From the NCBI GenBank assembly GCA_045576355.1, contig JAZNGG010000004.1, positions 14,382 to 78,381 of the forward strand: DNA of 64,000 nucleotides, given 5' to 3'. Of this stretch, positions 1-6,959 are shown one piece after another; position 1 is the stretch's first letter; each line of letters begins with the position of its first letter. Source of the DNA: Liminaster sp045576355. Its GTDB lineage: Bacteria > Bacteroidota > Bacteroidia > Bacteroidales > UBA3663. The position numbers were made by a program, and so were the translations under genes. The notes beneath the pieces are model-generated. The model saw nothing but the letters and a program-made list of their open reading frames with translations. It was not told where the DNA came from and searched no databases.

Positions 1-885
1 TGCCTTGATCTGTCCGGTTTTCACATCCATCACAGCGGCCCAACCTCCGGCAGCATGCAGTTCGATGATGCGCTGATGCAGCGTGCGGTCCAGGATGTCT
101 TGTATCTCGACGTTGATCGTCGTGTGTACGTTGGCTCCGGCTTCGGGTTGCTTGGTTGTGATCTCTGTCAGCTTGCCGCGTATCTTCTGTTTATATCCTT
201 GTCCCGGCACTCCTCGCAGCAGGGAGTCGAAAGCCTGTTCGATACCACTTCTGCCATAACCTTTATAGAGGACTTTCCCGATCAACGTGTCTTTACGGGC
301 AAAAACATCTCCGATGGTGGTCGATGCCATACGATTCTCTCCATAAGGACGATAGCGGTGTGCTCTCTGATTGGCAATGACACCACATCTGTAATTGGAC
401 ATCGAGAAGTATGGTTTTTGTCTCAGTCTCTTATAGTCGAGGTAGGGGATAGCATTGAGAAGTTTATAATTAGGCAACTTTTTCCTGTAGGCGGCAGTCA
501 CCTCTCTTCCCCATTGCTCCGCAGTCTTTTCGGGAAATAACTCTGCGAGGGCTTTGCTTCCCTCTCCATTGGGACCAAAATACTGATTGATCACTTCCGG
601 GGGGATATTGACCTTTTTATTGACAGGGTCGGGTCGGGTGGTGTGTTTGAAGTCCAAAAAGACATCATATTCCGGCAGACTTCCGGCGAGCAGTTCACCA
701 TTGTCTGCAAAGATAAAACCTCGCATCGGATCGATGCGTACTCCTTCTATTTTAAGAGATGAGATCCTTTTTCGATATTTGTCTCCGTCGATCAAGATGG
801 TCTCTGTCGATTTATAACAGATAACACCGACGTAGAGCAATATACATGAAAAGATCCCTATAAAGCCTTTGGTAAATGAAGACAT
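1..885 (-). CDS. ftsI: Penicillin-binding protein FtsI/PBP3, N-terminal part (runs off left edge)
   Basis: Septal transpeptidase that cross-links peptidoglycan at division; a bitopic inner-membrane protein facing the periplasm. The 295 codons inside the window give a short cytoplasmic start (MSSFTKGF), one membrane helix at about residues 8-25, then a PBP dimerisation domain with RIDPMRGFIFADNGELLA near residues 51-68 and GRSGIEQAFDSLLRG near 218-232. The final residues (GGWAAVMDVKTGQIKA) enter the transpeptidase domain; the SxxK serine would lie outside the window. The ATG at 885 follows a CAACAACAACA leader. It sits 116 bases after the ftsL-like gene and is probably in the same transcript. 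A monofunctional elongation PBP is the alternative, but position behind rsmH and ftsL favours FtsI. Confidence 0.9.
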   Translation of the reverse strand, partial: MSSFTKGFIGIFSCILLYVGVICYKSTETILIDGDKYRKRISSLKIEGVRIDPMRGFIFADNGELLAGSLPEYDVFLDFKHTTRPDPVNKKVNIPPEVINQYFGPNGEGSKALAELFPEKTAEQWGREVTAAYRKKLPNYKLLNAIPYLDYKRLRQKPYFSMSNYRCGVIANQRAHRYRPYGENRMASTTIGDVFARKDTLIGKVLYKGYGRSGIEQAFDSLLRGVPGQGYKQKIRGKLTEITTKQPEAGANVHTTINVEIQDILDRTLHQRIIELHAAGGWAAVMDVKTGQIKA

Positions 886-1001
886 TGTTGTTGTTGGTGG
901 TGGTTGAAGGGTTGAGGGATTGAAATAATAAACCTTTAAACTTCTAAACCAAACAGGGGCTTCGCCCTGTTATGGCTGTTGGCTTTGTTTTCAGTTTTCA
1001 C
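886..1001. repeat. Mosaic intergenic repeat between ftsL-like gene and ftsI
   Basis: Read on the plus strand the modules come in the common order: GGTTGAAGGGTTGAGGG, AAACCTTTAAACTTCTAAACC, the hairpin GGGGCTTCGCCC, TTATGGCTGTTGGC, then TTTGTTTTCAGTTTTCAC. It fills the whole gap inside what should be a tight division operon and ends immediately before the ftsI start codon. Confidence 0.75.
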
Positions 1002-1418
1002 CTAGTCTAACAAGACCGGAGGTTCGTCGCCGGGTAATAGGGAGACGCTGCTCTCTTCTACTCGCTTTCTCACTGTTTCGGGTTTGTTTTTGCGGGTCAA
1101 TTCACCCCATTTAGCGATCGATGTATAACGAGCATCGTTCAACTCTCTTTTCAGCTCATCGATGACATACATCGACTTCTCACAGTTAAATCGGAGATTG
1201 ATGTAAAACGTAACCAATATGATTACCACAAAAAGTCGCTGCCCGTAGTGACGGAAAAACTCATTGGACAAAGGACCCTTTTCGGTGTTATCACCCAATT
1301 TTTGGGCATTGTCAAAAAACATCTTAAAAAGGCTGCTTTTGTGCTCAGCCTCATTATGAGTCTCTGCCGGCTGTTGTCCTTCCGGTGGCAAATTATTTGG
1401 GGTGTTTATATCTTGCAT
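1002..1418 (-). CDS. FtsL-like cell division protein
   Basis: A 138-residue bitopic membrane protein with the shape expected of FtsL, which forms the FtsQLB complex that activates septal wall synthesis. Residues 1-57 are a hydrophilic cytoplasmic region, about 60-76 (RLFVVIILVTFYINL) is the single membrane helix, and the rest is a periplasmic stretch likely to form a coiled coil (YVIDELKRELNDARY). FtsL is too variable to recognise by sequence; the call rests on size, topology and the slot between rsmH and ftsI. I start it at the ATG at 1418. An upstream in-frame ATG at 1451 would add MPLNPSTPQPT, which is only translated mosaic repeat. Confidence 0.75.
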   Translation of the reverse strand: MQDINTPNNLPPEGQQPAETHNEAEHKSSLFKMFFDNAQKLGDNTEKGPLSNEFFRHYGQRLFVVIILVTFYINLRFNCEKSMYVIDELKRELNDARYTSIAKWGELTRKNKPETVRKRVEESSVSLLPGDEPPVLLD

Positions 1419-1594
1419 TGTTGGTTGAGGGGTTGAGGGGTTAAGGGGCAAAGCCCTGCGATGGCGATGGATTTTGGGCTGCGCCCTGCGATGGCGATGG
1501 CTGATGGCTATGGCGATGGCTGATGGCGATGGCTTTTCTTTCCACTTTCATCTTTGCACTTTCATCTTTACTCTTTCCTCTTTGTTTTAAACTC
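1419..1594. repeat. Mosaic intergenic repeat, clear full-length example
   Basis: Plus-strand order: GGTTGAGGGGTTGAGG heptamers, GGGGCAAAGCCCTGCGATGG, a second hairpin GGGCTGCGCCC, a run of GATGGC/TATGGC/GATGGCTGATGG hexamers, then TTTTCTTTCC and ACTTTCATCTTTGC blocks. It separates rsmH from the ftsL-like gene and overlaps the false upstream start of the latter. The hexamer tract has few stop codons in most frames, so spurious open frames arise across it. Confidence 0.85.
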
Positions 1595-2497
1595 TTAAAC
1601 TTTTGAGGCTATGCGTAGTTTGGCACTTCTGGCGCGAGGGTTGTAACCGATCTCTTCCTCTGTCGCTGTGATCACTTTGTTGTTGATCGCTTTCATCGGA
1701 GCCAATACCCGTCCATAGAAGTCCTGAATTACTTTGCCCTCGGCATTGCCGGTCTTGATCATGTTTTTTACGATCCGATCTTCAAGTGAGTGATAAGTCA
1801 TTACCACCAGTCTTCCCTCCGGGGCAAGCATCTCTATCGCAGACTTCAGCATCTTCTCCAGAGCCTCCATTTCACGATTGACCTCGATCCGCAGAGCTTG
1901 AAACACTTGTGCCAACTCCTTTTTCTCGTTTTTCTTGTTGATATATGGAGCCACTGCCTGCTGCAGGTCTCCTGTTGTCACGATAGGTGTTGTCGTTCTC
2001 TGTCGCACGATGGCGGCTGCCATGCGTCGTGCTTGCTTCAGTTCTCCATAGAGGGCAAGTACTCTTCCGATTTCCTCTTCAGAGTATTGTGCGATCAGGT
2101 GGGCAGCTGTCATGCCGGCGCGAGTGTTCATCCGCATGTCGAGGGGTGCATCAAACCGAAATGCAAATCCTCGTGTCGCATCGTCGAGATGGTGTGACGA
2201 GACACCCAGATCTGCTAATATACCATCCACTTTCTCCACTTTGTGATAGCGGAGGAAGTTTTTCAAGTATCGGAAGTTGCTACGCACAAATGTAAACCGA
2301 CTATCCTCCGGAGCATTTTTTTCTGCGTCCGGATCTTGATCGAAACTATAAAGATGACCCTCCGGAGATAGCCGTTCTAGAATGGCACGACTGTGTCCGC
2401 CGCCTCCCATAGTCACATCCACATACACACCATCCGGGCGGATCTGCAGTCCGTCCAGACATTCGTTGAGCATCACCGGGATGTGGTAAGTTTCCAT
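1595..2497 (-). CDS. rsmH: 16S rRNA (cytosine1402-N4)-methyltransferase RsmH
   Basis: Transfers a methyl group from S-adenosylmethionine to N4 of C1402 in the ribosomal P site. The 300 residues are the normal length. Visible motifs: N-terminal YHIPVMLNECLDGL, the SAM loop DVTMGGGGHSRAIL near residues 27-40, GILADLGVSSHHLDDATRGF near 91-110, VVMTYHSLEDRIVKNMIK near 232-249, and the C-terminal NPRARSAKLRIA. The start at 2497 places the conserved HIPVML motif at the N-terminus. The gene heads the division cluster here; mraZ, normally just upstream, is absent, and a surface-protein operon occupies that side. Confidence 0.97.
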   Translation of the reverse strand: METYHIPVMLNECLDGLQIRPDGVYVDVTMGGGGHSRAILERLSPEGHLYSFDQDPDAEKNAPEDSRFTFVRSNFRYLKNFLRYHKVEKVDGILADLGVSSHHLDDATRGFAFRFDAPLDMRMNTRAGMTAAHLIAQYSEEEIGRVLALYGELKQARRMAAAIVRQRTTTPIVTTGDLQQAVAPYINKKNEKKELAQVFQALRIEVNREMEALEKMLKSAIEMLAPEGRLVVMTYHSLEDRIVKNMIKTGNAEGKVIQDFYGRVLAPMKAINNKVITATEEEIGYNPRARSAKLRIASKV

Positions 2498-2536
2498 CGT
2501 TACTCTCTTTTAGCGTGTAGGGTTTGTTTTAGGGTG

Positions 2537-2568
2537 TAAAATTACGCATAAAATAACGAATGGACAAA
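2537..2568 (-). promoter_or_regulatory. Probable promoter of rsmH
   Basis: On the minus strand TTTG (2565-2568) is followed after 20 bases by TAATTTTA (2537-2544), one base off the Bacteroidetes -7 consensus TAnnTTTG. It lies about 40 bases before the rsmH start. Confidence 0.5.
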
Positions 2569-2744
2569 TAAATAATAAAATATTTCAAAATTAAATTTAG
2601 ATATGATATTGTAAGTCTCTATGGGTCAAAGTTATCGTCATTCCGTAATTCTCATGCTAAAACGAGTTTTTCTGCGTGCAAAATAAACTCCGCATCTCCT
2701 AAATGGCATGCCTGCAAAATGTGTGAGCAATAGTGAGAAATCAA

Positions 2745-2816
2745 ACTCACCCCGACATCGCCCTCCATTATCTTAATTTACAACAATGATAGGAGTAAGG
2801 CGATGTCGGGGTGAGT
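2745..2816 (-). terminator. Perfect 18-bp hairpin downstream of the small BspA-linked gene
   Basis: ACTCACCCCGACATCGCC (2745-2762) is the exact reverse complement of 2799-2816, with a 36-base loop. On the minus strand the stem is followed by a T-rich stretch (TTGATTTCTC), so it can end the BspA transcript and insulate rsmH. A nested 9-bp inverted repeat (GCAACTCGG at 2817-2825, CCGAGTTGC at 2874-2882) lies next to it. Confidence 0.6.
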
Positions 2817-2847
2817 GCAACTCGGAGACCCTAATTATGTTAAGGGT

Positions 2848-3006
2848 TTAGTAATTCTCATATTCATCCCATGCCGAGTTGCGATGACGTTCAGGTTTGA
2901 GCATTGTGTCGGTCTCCTTGTCTCCGTTGACGGGGAGACTCACTGCGATGACATTCTCTGTATCCATAAAGATCACTTCGATCATCGGTTTCTGATATAC
3001 TTTCAT
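2848..3006 (-). CDS. Small protein (52 aa) encoded directly after the BspA-like gene
   Basis: An open frame below the usual length cutoff: MKVYQKPMIEVIFMDTENVI, then AVSLPVNGDKETDTMLKPER and HRNSAWDEYENY. It starts 54 bases after the stop of the BspA-like gene on the same strand and ends before a strong hairpin, so the two look like one transcript. The layout (MKxYxKPxxEV start, hydrophobic strand, then an acidic W-D-E-rich tail) resembles short Bacteroidales proteins of unknown function that I have seen near surface proteins; that similarity is from memory. No signal peptide or membrane helix. Function unknown. Confidence 0.6.
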   Translation of the reverse strand: MKVYQKPMIEVIFMDTENVIAVSLPVNGDKETDTMLKPERHRNSAWDEYENY

Positions 3007-3060
3007 AATTCTTGATATTTTCAGATGTTTATTTCATTACCGGATTACGGTCTGTTTCTC

Positions 3061-5088
3061 TCATTTCACAATCACTTTCTTCCCCTCCACGACATAGATC
3101 CCCTTGCGGCTCATGTCACTTACGCGGTGGCCCTGCAGGTCATAGATCGCCGGAGCGTCGGCAGCCGACTCGCGCTCAATCTCTGTGATGCCGGTCTCGC
3201 CGCCCATGATGCGCATCTTAGGGGCGGATAATGAACTATCGAGACGAAGAAACGCCTTATTGGGGAGCAACTTACTGCCAGTGTATTTATAAAAACCGAC
3301 AACACCATCTTCTTGAGCCAATGTATAAAGATTAAATCCAATGCCGGTCAAAATAGAAGCATCCACTTCTGTAGTATATCCGAAAAGTGCATTTCCATTG
3401 ACTGACGGTACACTTTCTTCTAATTGTATGCAAGAATAAGTTCCGGGATCTGCTTTCAATACGACACCACACTTTGCAGGGACTTTGCCCTCTGAAAGTT
3501 CATACAAATTCAGCCATTGGTTATCGTCTGAAAGTTTCCCATAATATGCTGTCATCCCTGACGAAACTTGTATCGCCAAATCTCCATAATATGTGGCATA
3601 ACCCACAGAGGATATGGTGATAGGGAATGTGTTAACAACTTCCTCTCCCTCAATGGGAGCAAACTTGGAGAAAAGGTTTCCCCAATCATAATCTTCCATA
3701 TAATCATCCAATGATTCTTTGGGAACATAGACTGTGCAATTATAGGGAGTTTCGTTACCAAAGGTTGTCTCCCATATAGTGGGAGGAGTGGTAGCACGGA
3801 CAATGAGGGAATCTGATGGGACTTGAAGCGTATTAGCGGGAATAGTCGTAAGGGAACTCGGAAGGTCGAGGTAGCGCAAACTACTTATATTAGATAATCC
3901 TGTTTTAGTCGGAATACTTTTTCGTCCCTCTGTAAAGATTAGTCTTTTTACTTTATGACAAGACCTAAATGCATAATTTTCGATGTTTGTAACACTATTA
4001 GGAATCTCTATACTTGTTAAGGATTTACAAGCAAAAAAAGCATTCTCTCCTATGCTCGTGACGCTATTCCCAAGATCGAGACTTGTTGCGGAGCTACAAG
4101 AAGCAAAAGCATGATCTCCTATGCTCGTGACACTATTAGGTATCTCAATACTCGTTAAGGAATTACAATAATGAAAAGCAGAGTTTCCAATGCTCGTAAC
4201 ACTATTACCAAACGAGATGGAGGTCAAATTATGAGAATTATAAAATGCATAATCACAAATCCTTGTCACCGAGTTAGGAATTCTAAAAGAAGTATTTCTT
4301 CGAGCTATAGGATAACAGACTAATTCTGTTTTAGAGATGTTAAAAATGGCGCCCTCCTCCACGCAGAATGCAATATTGTCTTCGTCAACTTTGATAGTGT
4401 TTAGAGAGGTACATTCTTTGAAAATACCATTCCCCAAAGAAGTTAATTCTCGACCTAATGTCGCTTTTTTTAAGGCGATACATTTCTCAAAAGCATACTC
4501 TCCTATGCCTTTAACGCTATTCGGGATTTCTATACTCGTTATAGAACTACAACCATAAAAAGCAGAACTACCTATACTGATAAGACTATTCGAGAAATCT
4601 ATGCTCGTTAATGAGCTACAACCATAAAAAGCATAATCTCCTAAACTCGTGACACTATTCGGGATCTCAATGTTCGTTAAGCCACTACAACCTAGAAAAG
4701 CAGAGTTTCCTAAGCTCGTAACGCTATTCGGAATCTTAATGTTCGTTAAGCCACTACAGTCTCGAAAAGCAGAGTTTCCTATGCTCGTAACGCTATTCGG
4801 AATCTCGATGCTCGTTAATGAGCTACAACCAAAAAAAGCTTGGGTTCCTATGCTCGTGACTCGATAGATTTTTCCGCAATAGGAAACTGTCTCTGGAATA
4901 ATCACGTCTTTAGAATATTCATCCAAATAAGAATGAGAAGAAGATCCCCGATGCGTTACCTCCACTGTTAAATCCTCTTCGGAGGTGATGTTGTAATAAA
5001 TTCCGTCCACTTCAAAGTCGTGAGCGCTTGCTGTGAGGCTGCAGCATAGCATCGCTATCGCGAGCAACCAGGGTTTTGTTTTTCGCAT
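3061..5088 (-). CDS. BspA-like leucine-rich-repeat surface protein
   Basis: A 675-residue secreted protein. Residues 1-22 are a signal peptide ending SLTASAHD. From about 75 to 400 there are LRR_5 (BspA/Treponema pallidum type) repeats of about 23 residues built on IEIPNSVTSIGNSAFxxCSSLT. BspA-type proteins bind host proteins or mediate coaggregation. A central region (about 440-600) with YVPKESLDDYMEDYDWG and a beta-rich segment follows. The tail AIYDLQGHRVSDMSRKGIYV...KVIVK resembles a type 9 secretion C-terminal sorting domain, suggesting surface anchoring; this is inference. The DNA of the repeat region is itself repetitive (about 69-bp period), giving room for recombination. It is followed by the 52-residue gene. 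Confidence 0.9.
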   Translation of the reverse strand: MRKTKPWLLAIAMLCCSLTASAHDFEVDGIYYNITSEEDLTVEVTHRGSSSHSYLDEYSKDVIIPETVSYCGKIYRVTSIGTQAFFGCSSLTSIEIPNSVTSIGNSAFRDCSGLTNIKIPNSVTSLGNSAFLGCSGLTNIEIPNSVTSLGDYAFYGCSSLTSIDFSNSLISIGSSAFYGCSSITSIEIPNSVKGIGEYAFEKCIALKKATLGRELTSLGNGIFKECTSLNTIKVDEDNIAFCVEEGAIFNISKTELVCYPIARRNTSFRIPNSVTRICDYAFYNSHNLTSISFGNSVTSIGNSAFHYCNSLTSIEIPNSVTSIGDHAFASCSSATSLDLGNSVTSIGENAFFACKSLTSIEIPNSVTNIENYAFRSCHKVKRLIFTEGRKSIPTKTGLSNISSLRYLDLPSSLTTIPANTLQVPSDSLIVRATTPPTIWETTFGNETPYNCTVYVPKESLDDYMEDYDWGNLFSKFAPIEGEEVVNTFPITISSVGYATYYGDLAIQVSSGMTAYYGKLSDDNQWLNLYELSEGKVPAKCGVVLKADPGTYSCIQLEESVPSVNGNALFGYTTEVDASILTGIGFNLYTLAQEDGVVGFYKYTGSKLLPNKAFLRLDSSLSAPKMRIMGGETGITEIERESAADAPAIYDLQGHRVSDMSRKGIYVVEGKKVIVK

Positions 5089-5600
5089 AATTGTAAAACT
5101 TATAGTTAATATAAAAGAAAATTAATCTTCTTTACTGCCTATAAGTCTCCCGAATTAAGCGATACATTATAAATAATGAGAACACCGGATACAAGAAAAG
5201 CGTAGAGACTTGTCGCGCTCATCGCATCAGCTGGTATCGGCAAACACCATAAAGAGAATGAACTGAGAAACAAATACCCCACGCTGCTTGTATATACTTT
5301 GCAAAGCACAGCGGGGGCTGTACGCGTACATACACAAACAGAATGAGCGTATCTTAGTCCTCTACCTCTCTTAGAAATTTTGCCGATTTCGCTAATGCAG
5401 GTAAAAGCAAGAAACGCATTCTTGGTCCAAGGATTTCTCCCCTCAGACGCTGCAAAGGTAGCAAAAAGGTGATAACCAGCCAAATTTATCAGTAGATTTT
5501 TCTCCTATGAGATCTTTGGTGTAAAAATTTCAAGCAAGAGGAAATTCAGTGAGATCATCCCCGGGCGTTGTTAACGATTTTTAAGACAATGGTGTTTGAC
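5089..5600. other. Gene-poor stretch upstream of the BspA-like gene
   Basis: I see no convincing gene. A 114-codon minus-strand frame (5139-5483) has no recognisable domain, is unusually rich in Cys and Ser and has no promoter. The stretch probably holds the BspA promoter and decayed DNA. Confidence 0.4.
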
Positions 5601-5604
5601 CCTC

Positions 5605-5635
5605 TTGACATCGGCTTCCGAATGTTGTATCTTTG
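5605..5635 (+). promoter_or_regulatory. Strong promoter-like sequence facing a gene-free repeat region
   Basis: TTG (5605-5607) and TATCTTTG (5628-5635) are spaced 20 bases apart, a close match to the Bacteroidetes -33/-7 consensus. Transcription would begin near 5642 and run into mosaic repeats; the next gene start on this strand is at 6466, over 800 bases away. It could drive a non-coding RNA, drive the M52-like gene with a very long leader, or be the relic of a lost gene. Confidence 0.55.
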
Positions 5636-5639
5636 CAAT

Positions 5640-5845
5640 GTTTCGGTTGGGCTGCGATGGTTATGGCTTGGAGCTTCGCTCTGCTTTGGCTGATGGCTTT
5701 TGTGTAGATTTCAACCTCTCAGCACGCGAAGCCCACGACCAAAGGGAGTAACCCGCGAAGCCCACGACCAAAGGGAGTAACCCGCGAAGCCCACGACCAA
5801 AGGGAGTAACTCCTCAACCATAAACCCTTAAACCATAATAGCGAG
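5640..5845. repeat. Mosaic repeat with three tandem copies of a 29-bp unit
   Basis: After TGGCTGCGATGGTTATGGC and the hairpin GGAGCTTCGCTC come three tandem copies of a 29-base unit beginning CGCGAAGCCCACG and ending AAAGGGAGTAACC (starts 5725, 5754, 5783). Then follow CTCCTCAACC and TAAACCC pieces. Single copies of the 29-base unit occur near 6162-6195 (inverted), 7148-7177 and 49161-49190, each inside the same kind of mosaic. Confidence 0.8.
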
Positions 5846-5907
5846 ATAGATCTTTTTCTATCATCGCTATTTTTTTATCTTCCCGGCTAACTTTATAGTT
5901 CACACGC

Positions 5908-6000
5908 GTAGCCTCGTTGCTCAATGAGCGTAGCCTCGTTATTGCATGAGCGTAGCCTCGTTGTTGCATGAGGGTAGCCGCGTTGCTCAATGGTTCGGCA
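5908..6000. repeat. Four-copy 22-bp tandem repeat (GCGTAGCCTCGTT type)
   Basis: Four units of 22 bases, each starting GCGTAGCCTCGTT (the last GGGTAGCCGCGTT) and ending in GCTCAATGA, ATTGCATGA, GTTGCATGA or GCTCAATGG. The same core appears in the opposite orientation, as GAGGCTACGCTC, in the array near 60615-60720. Confidence 0.75.
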
Positions 6001-6119
6001 TCCTTTGGGTTATGCGTCGGCGTGTGAGAAAGCGTGCGAGCTGATAGCCATGAACACCGGATAAGAAGAGAATTAGGTTGCCAAATTGATATGGTGAGAT
6101 GACAAAAAACAGTTAATGA

Positions 6120-6305
6120 TGGTTAAGGCTTGTTTGGTTTAGGGGTTGAAGGGTTTAGGGGGTTATTGGTTACTCCCTTTGGTCGTGGGCTTCGTGTGCT
6201 GAGGGGGTGAGAGGTTTAGGGCTGCGCCTGCGATGGCTGATGGCAATGGCTGATGGCTTCTCTTTGCTCTTTCAGTTTTCACTTTTCACTTTTCAGTTTT
6301 AACTT
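6120..6305. repeat. Mosaic repeat, left arm flanking the M52-like gene
   Basis: Plus-strand order: GGTTTAGGGGTTGAAGGG, an inverted 29-base unit (GGTTACTCCCTTTGGTCG...), GGTTTAGGGCTGCGCC, GATGGCTGATGGC repeats, CTTCTCTTTGCTC, then TTTCAGTTTTCACTTTTCAC. The second half is the inverse of the tract on the other side of the gene (6973-7062). Confidence 0.8.
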
Positions 6306-6370
6306 TACTCTGTACTCTGTACTCTGTACTCTGTTCTCTGTACTCTGTACTCTGTACTCTGTACTCTATA
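6306..6370. repeat. Heptanucleotide microsatellite (TACTCTG)n
   Basis: About nine near-perfect copies of TACTCTG, one interrupted as TTCTCTG. A tract with a 7-base period is prone to strand slippage. It lies about 95 bases before the start of the M52-like gene, so copy number could alter spacing in its upstream region. Confidence 0.8.
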
Positions 6371-6465
6371 TTAACCCTCAACTCAATACTTGAACAAATC
6401 GCTTTGGGTCGTTGTTATCTGTTTGTATCGGATAAAAGCGACAGATCTTAAAGTCTTAGAGAACT

Positions 6466-6951
6466 ATGGAGCATAAAGTTTTAGTGTTGGGTGTGGGAGA
6501 CATTACTCTGCACGATGAGAAAAAGAGCGGTCATACGATTCGCACAATGTTTAATGCGGTGGAATGGCCGGAAGAAGTGGATGTTTCCCAATGTGAAATT
6601 GACCAATGCCGATTGCATCCGGAATGGGTGGCGTATGAGTATCTGGTTATCGTCGTGACGGTGATTGATCCTAAACATGATCCGGGGACAGTGTATGTGA
6701 CGCGAGCCAGAGTATCGAATGAAATGACAGAGGAACCGACCCCCTCCGGCATACTGCGTGAGTTGGTCGATTCGTTGCTGCGCTCTGATCATGCTCCGGA
6801 GGTTTATCTGGTGGCAATTTCTGTCCGAGAGAGCGAATCGGATCATTTTCATCTTTCTCCGACGATGGTTGCTTTGTTGCCACAAGTTCAGATGCTGCTG
6901 CGAGGCTTGGTCGGGATGCTTACCAATCGGCAGGAATATAGATATTATTAA
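6466..6951 (+). CDS. Orphan peptidase M52 / hydrogenase maturation protease-like protein
   Basis: 161 residues with the fold markers of the HybD/HycI family, which clip the C-terminus of the [NiFe]-hydrogenase large subunit after nickel insertion. It begins KVLVLGVGDITLHDEKKSG, as in HybD (VLVLGVGN...DE...G), has PGTVYV near 73-78 and a C-terminal VYLVAISVRES...LSPTMVAL like HybD VTLVGV.PES...LTPTVEAM. Of the three nickel ligands known in HybD, the Glu is kept (E18), but the Asp is replaced by Thr (T65) and the His region reads TPSGILRELV without His, so it may not bind nickel. No hydrogenase gene is nearby. It stands alone between inverted mosaic repeats. Assignment to the family is fairly sure; activity is doubtful. 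Confidence 0.75.
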   Translation: MEHKVLVLGVGDITLHDEKKSGHTIRTMFNAVEWPEEVDVSQCEIDQCRLHPEWVAYEYLVIVVTVIDPKHDPGTVYVTRARVSNEMTEEPTPSGILRELVDSLLRSDHAPEVYLVAISVRESESDHFHLSPTMVALLPQVQMLLRGLVGMLTNRQEYRYY

Positions 6952-6959
6952 CTATGATA

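Noticed and set aside
1419..1451. Longer N-terminus for the FtsL-like protein
   Set aside because: The 11 extra residues are pure repeat translation and the ATG at 1418 gives a normal start.
5139..5483. 114-codon minus-strand frame upstream of the BspA-like gene
   Set aside because: No recognisable domain, odd composition, no start context or promoter, not in line with a neighbouring operon.
5725..5811. Possible CRISPR array (29-base repeats)
   Set aside because: The three copies are directly abutting with no spacers, and no cas genes are present.
6306..6370. Possible sequencing or assembly artefact
   Set aside because: The copies include one internal variant, and similar degenerate repeats are all over the window, so a real microsatellite is more likely, though not proven.
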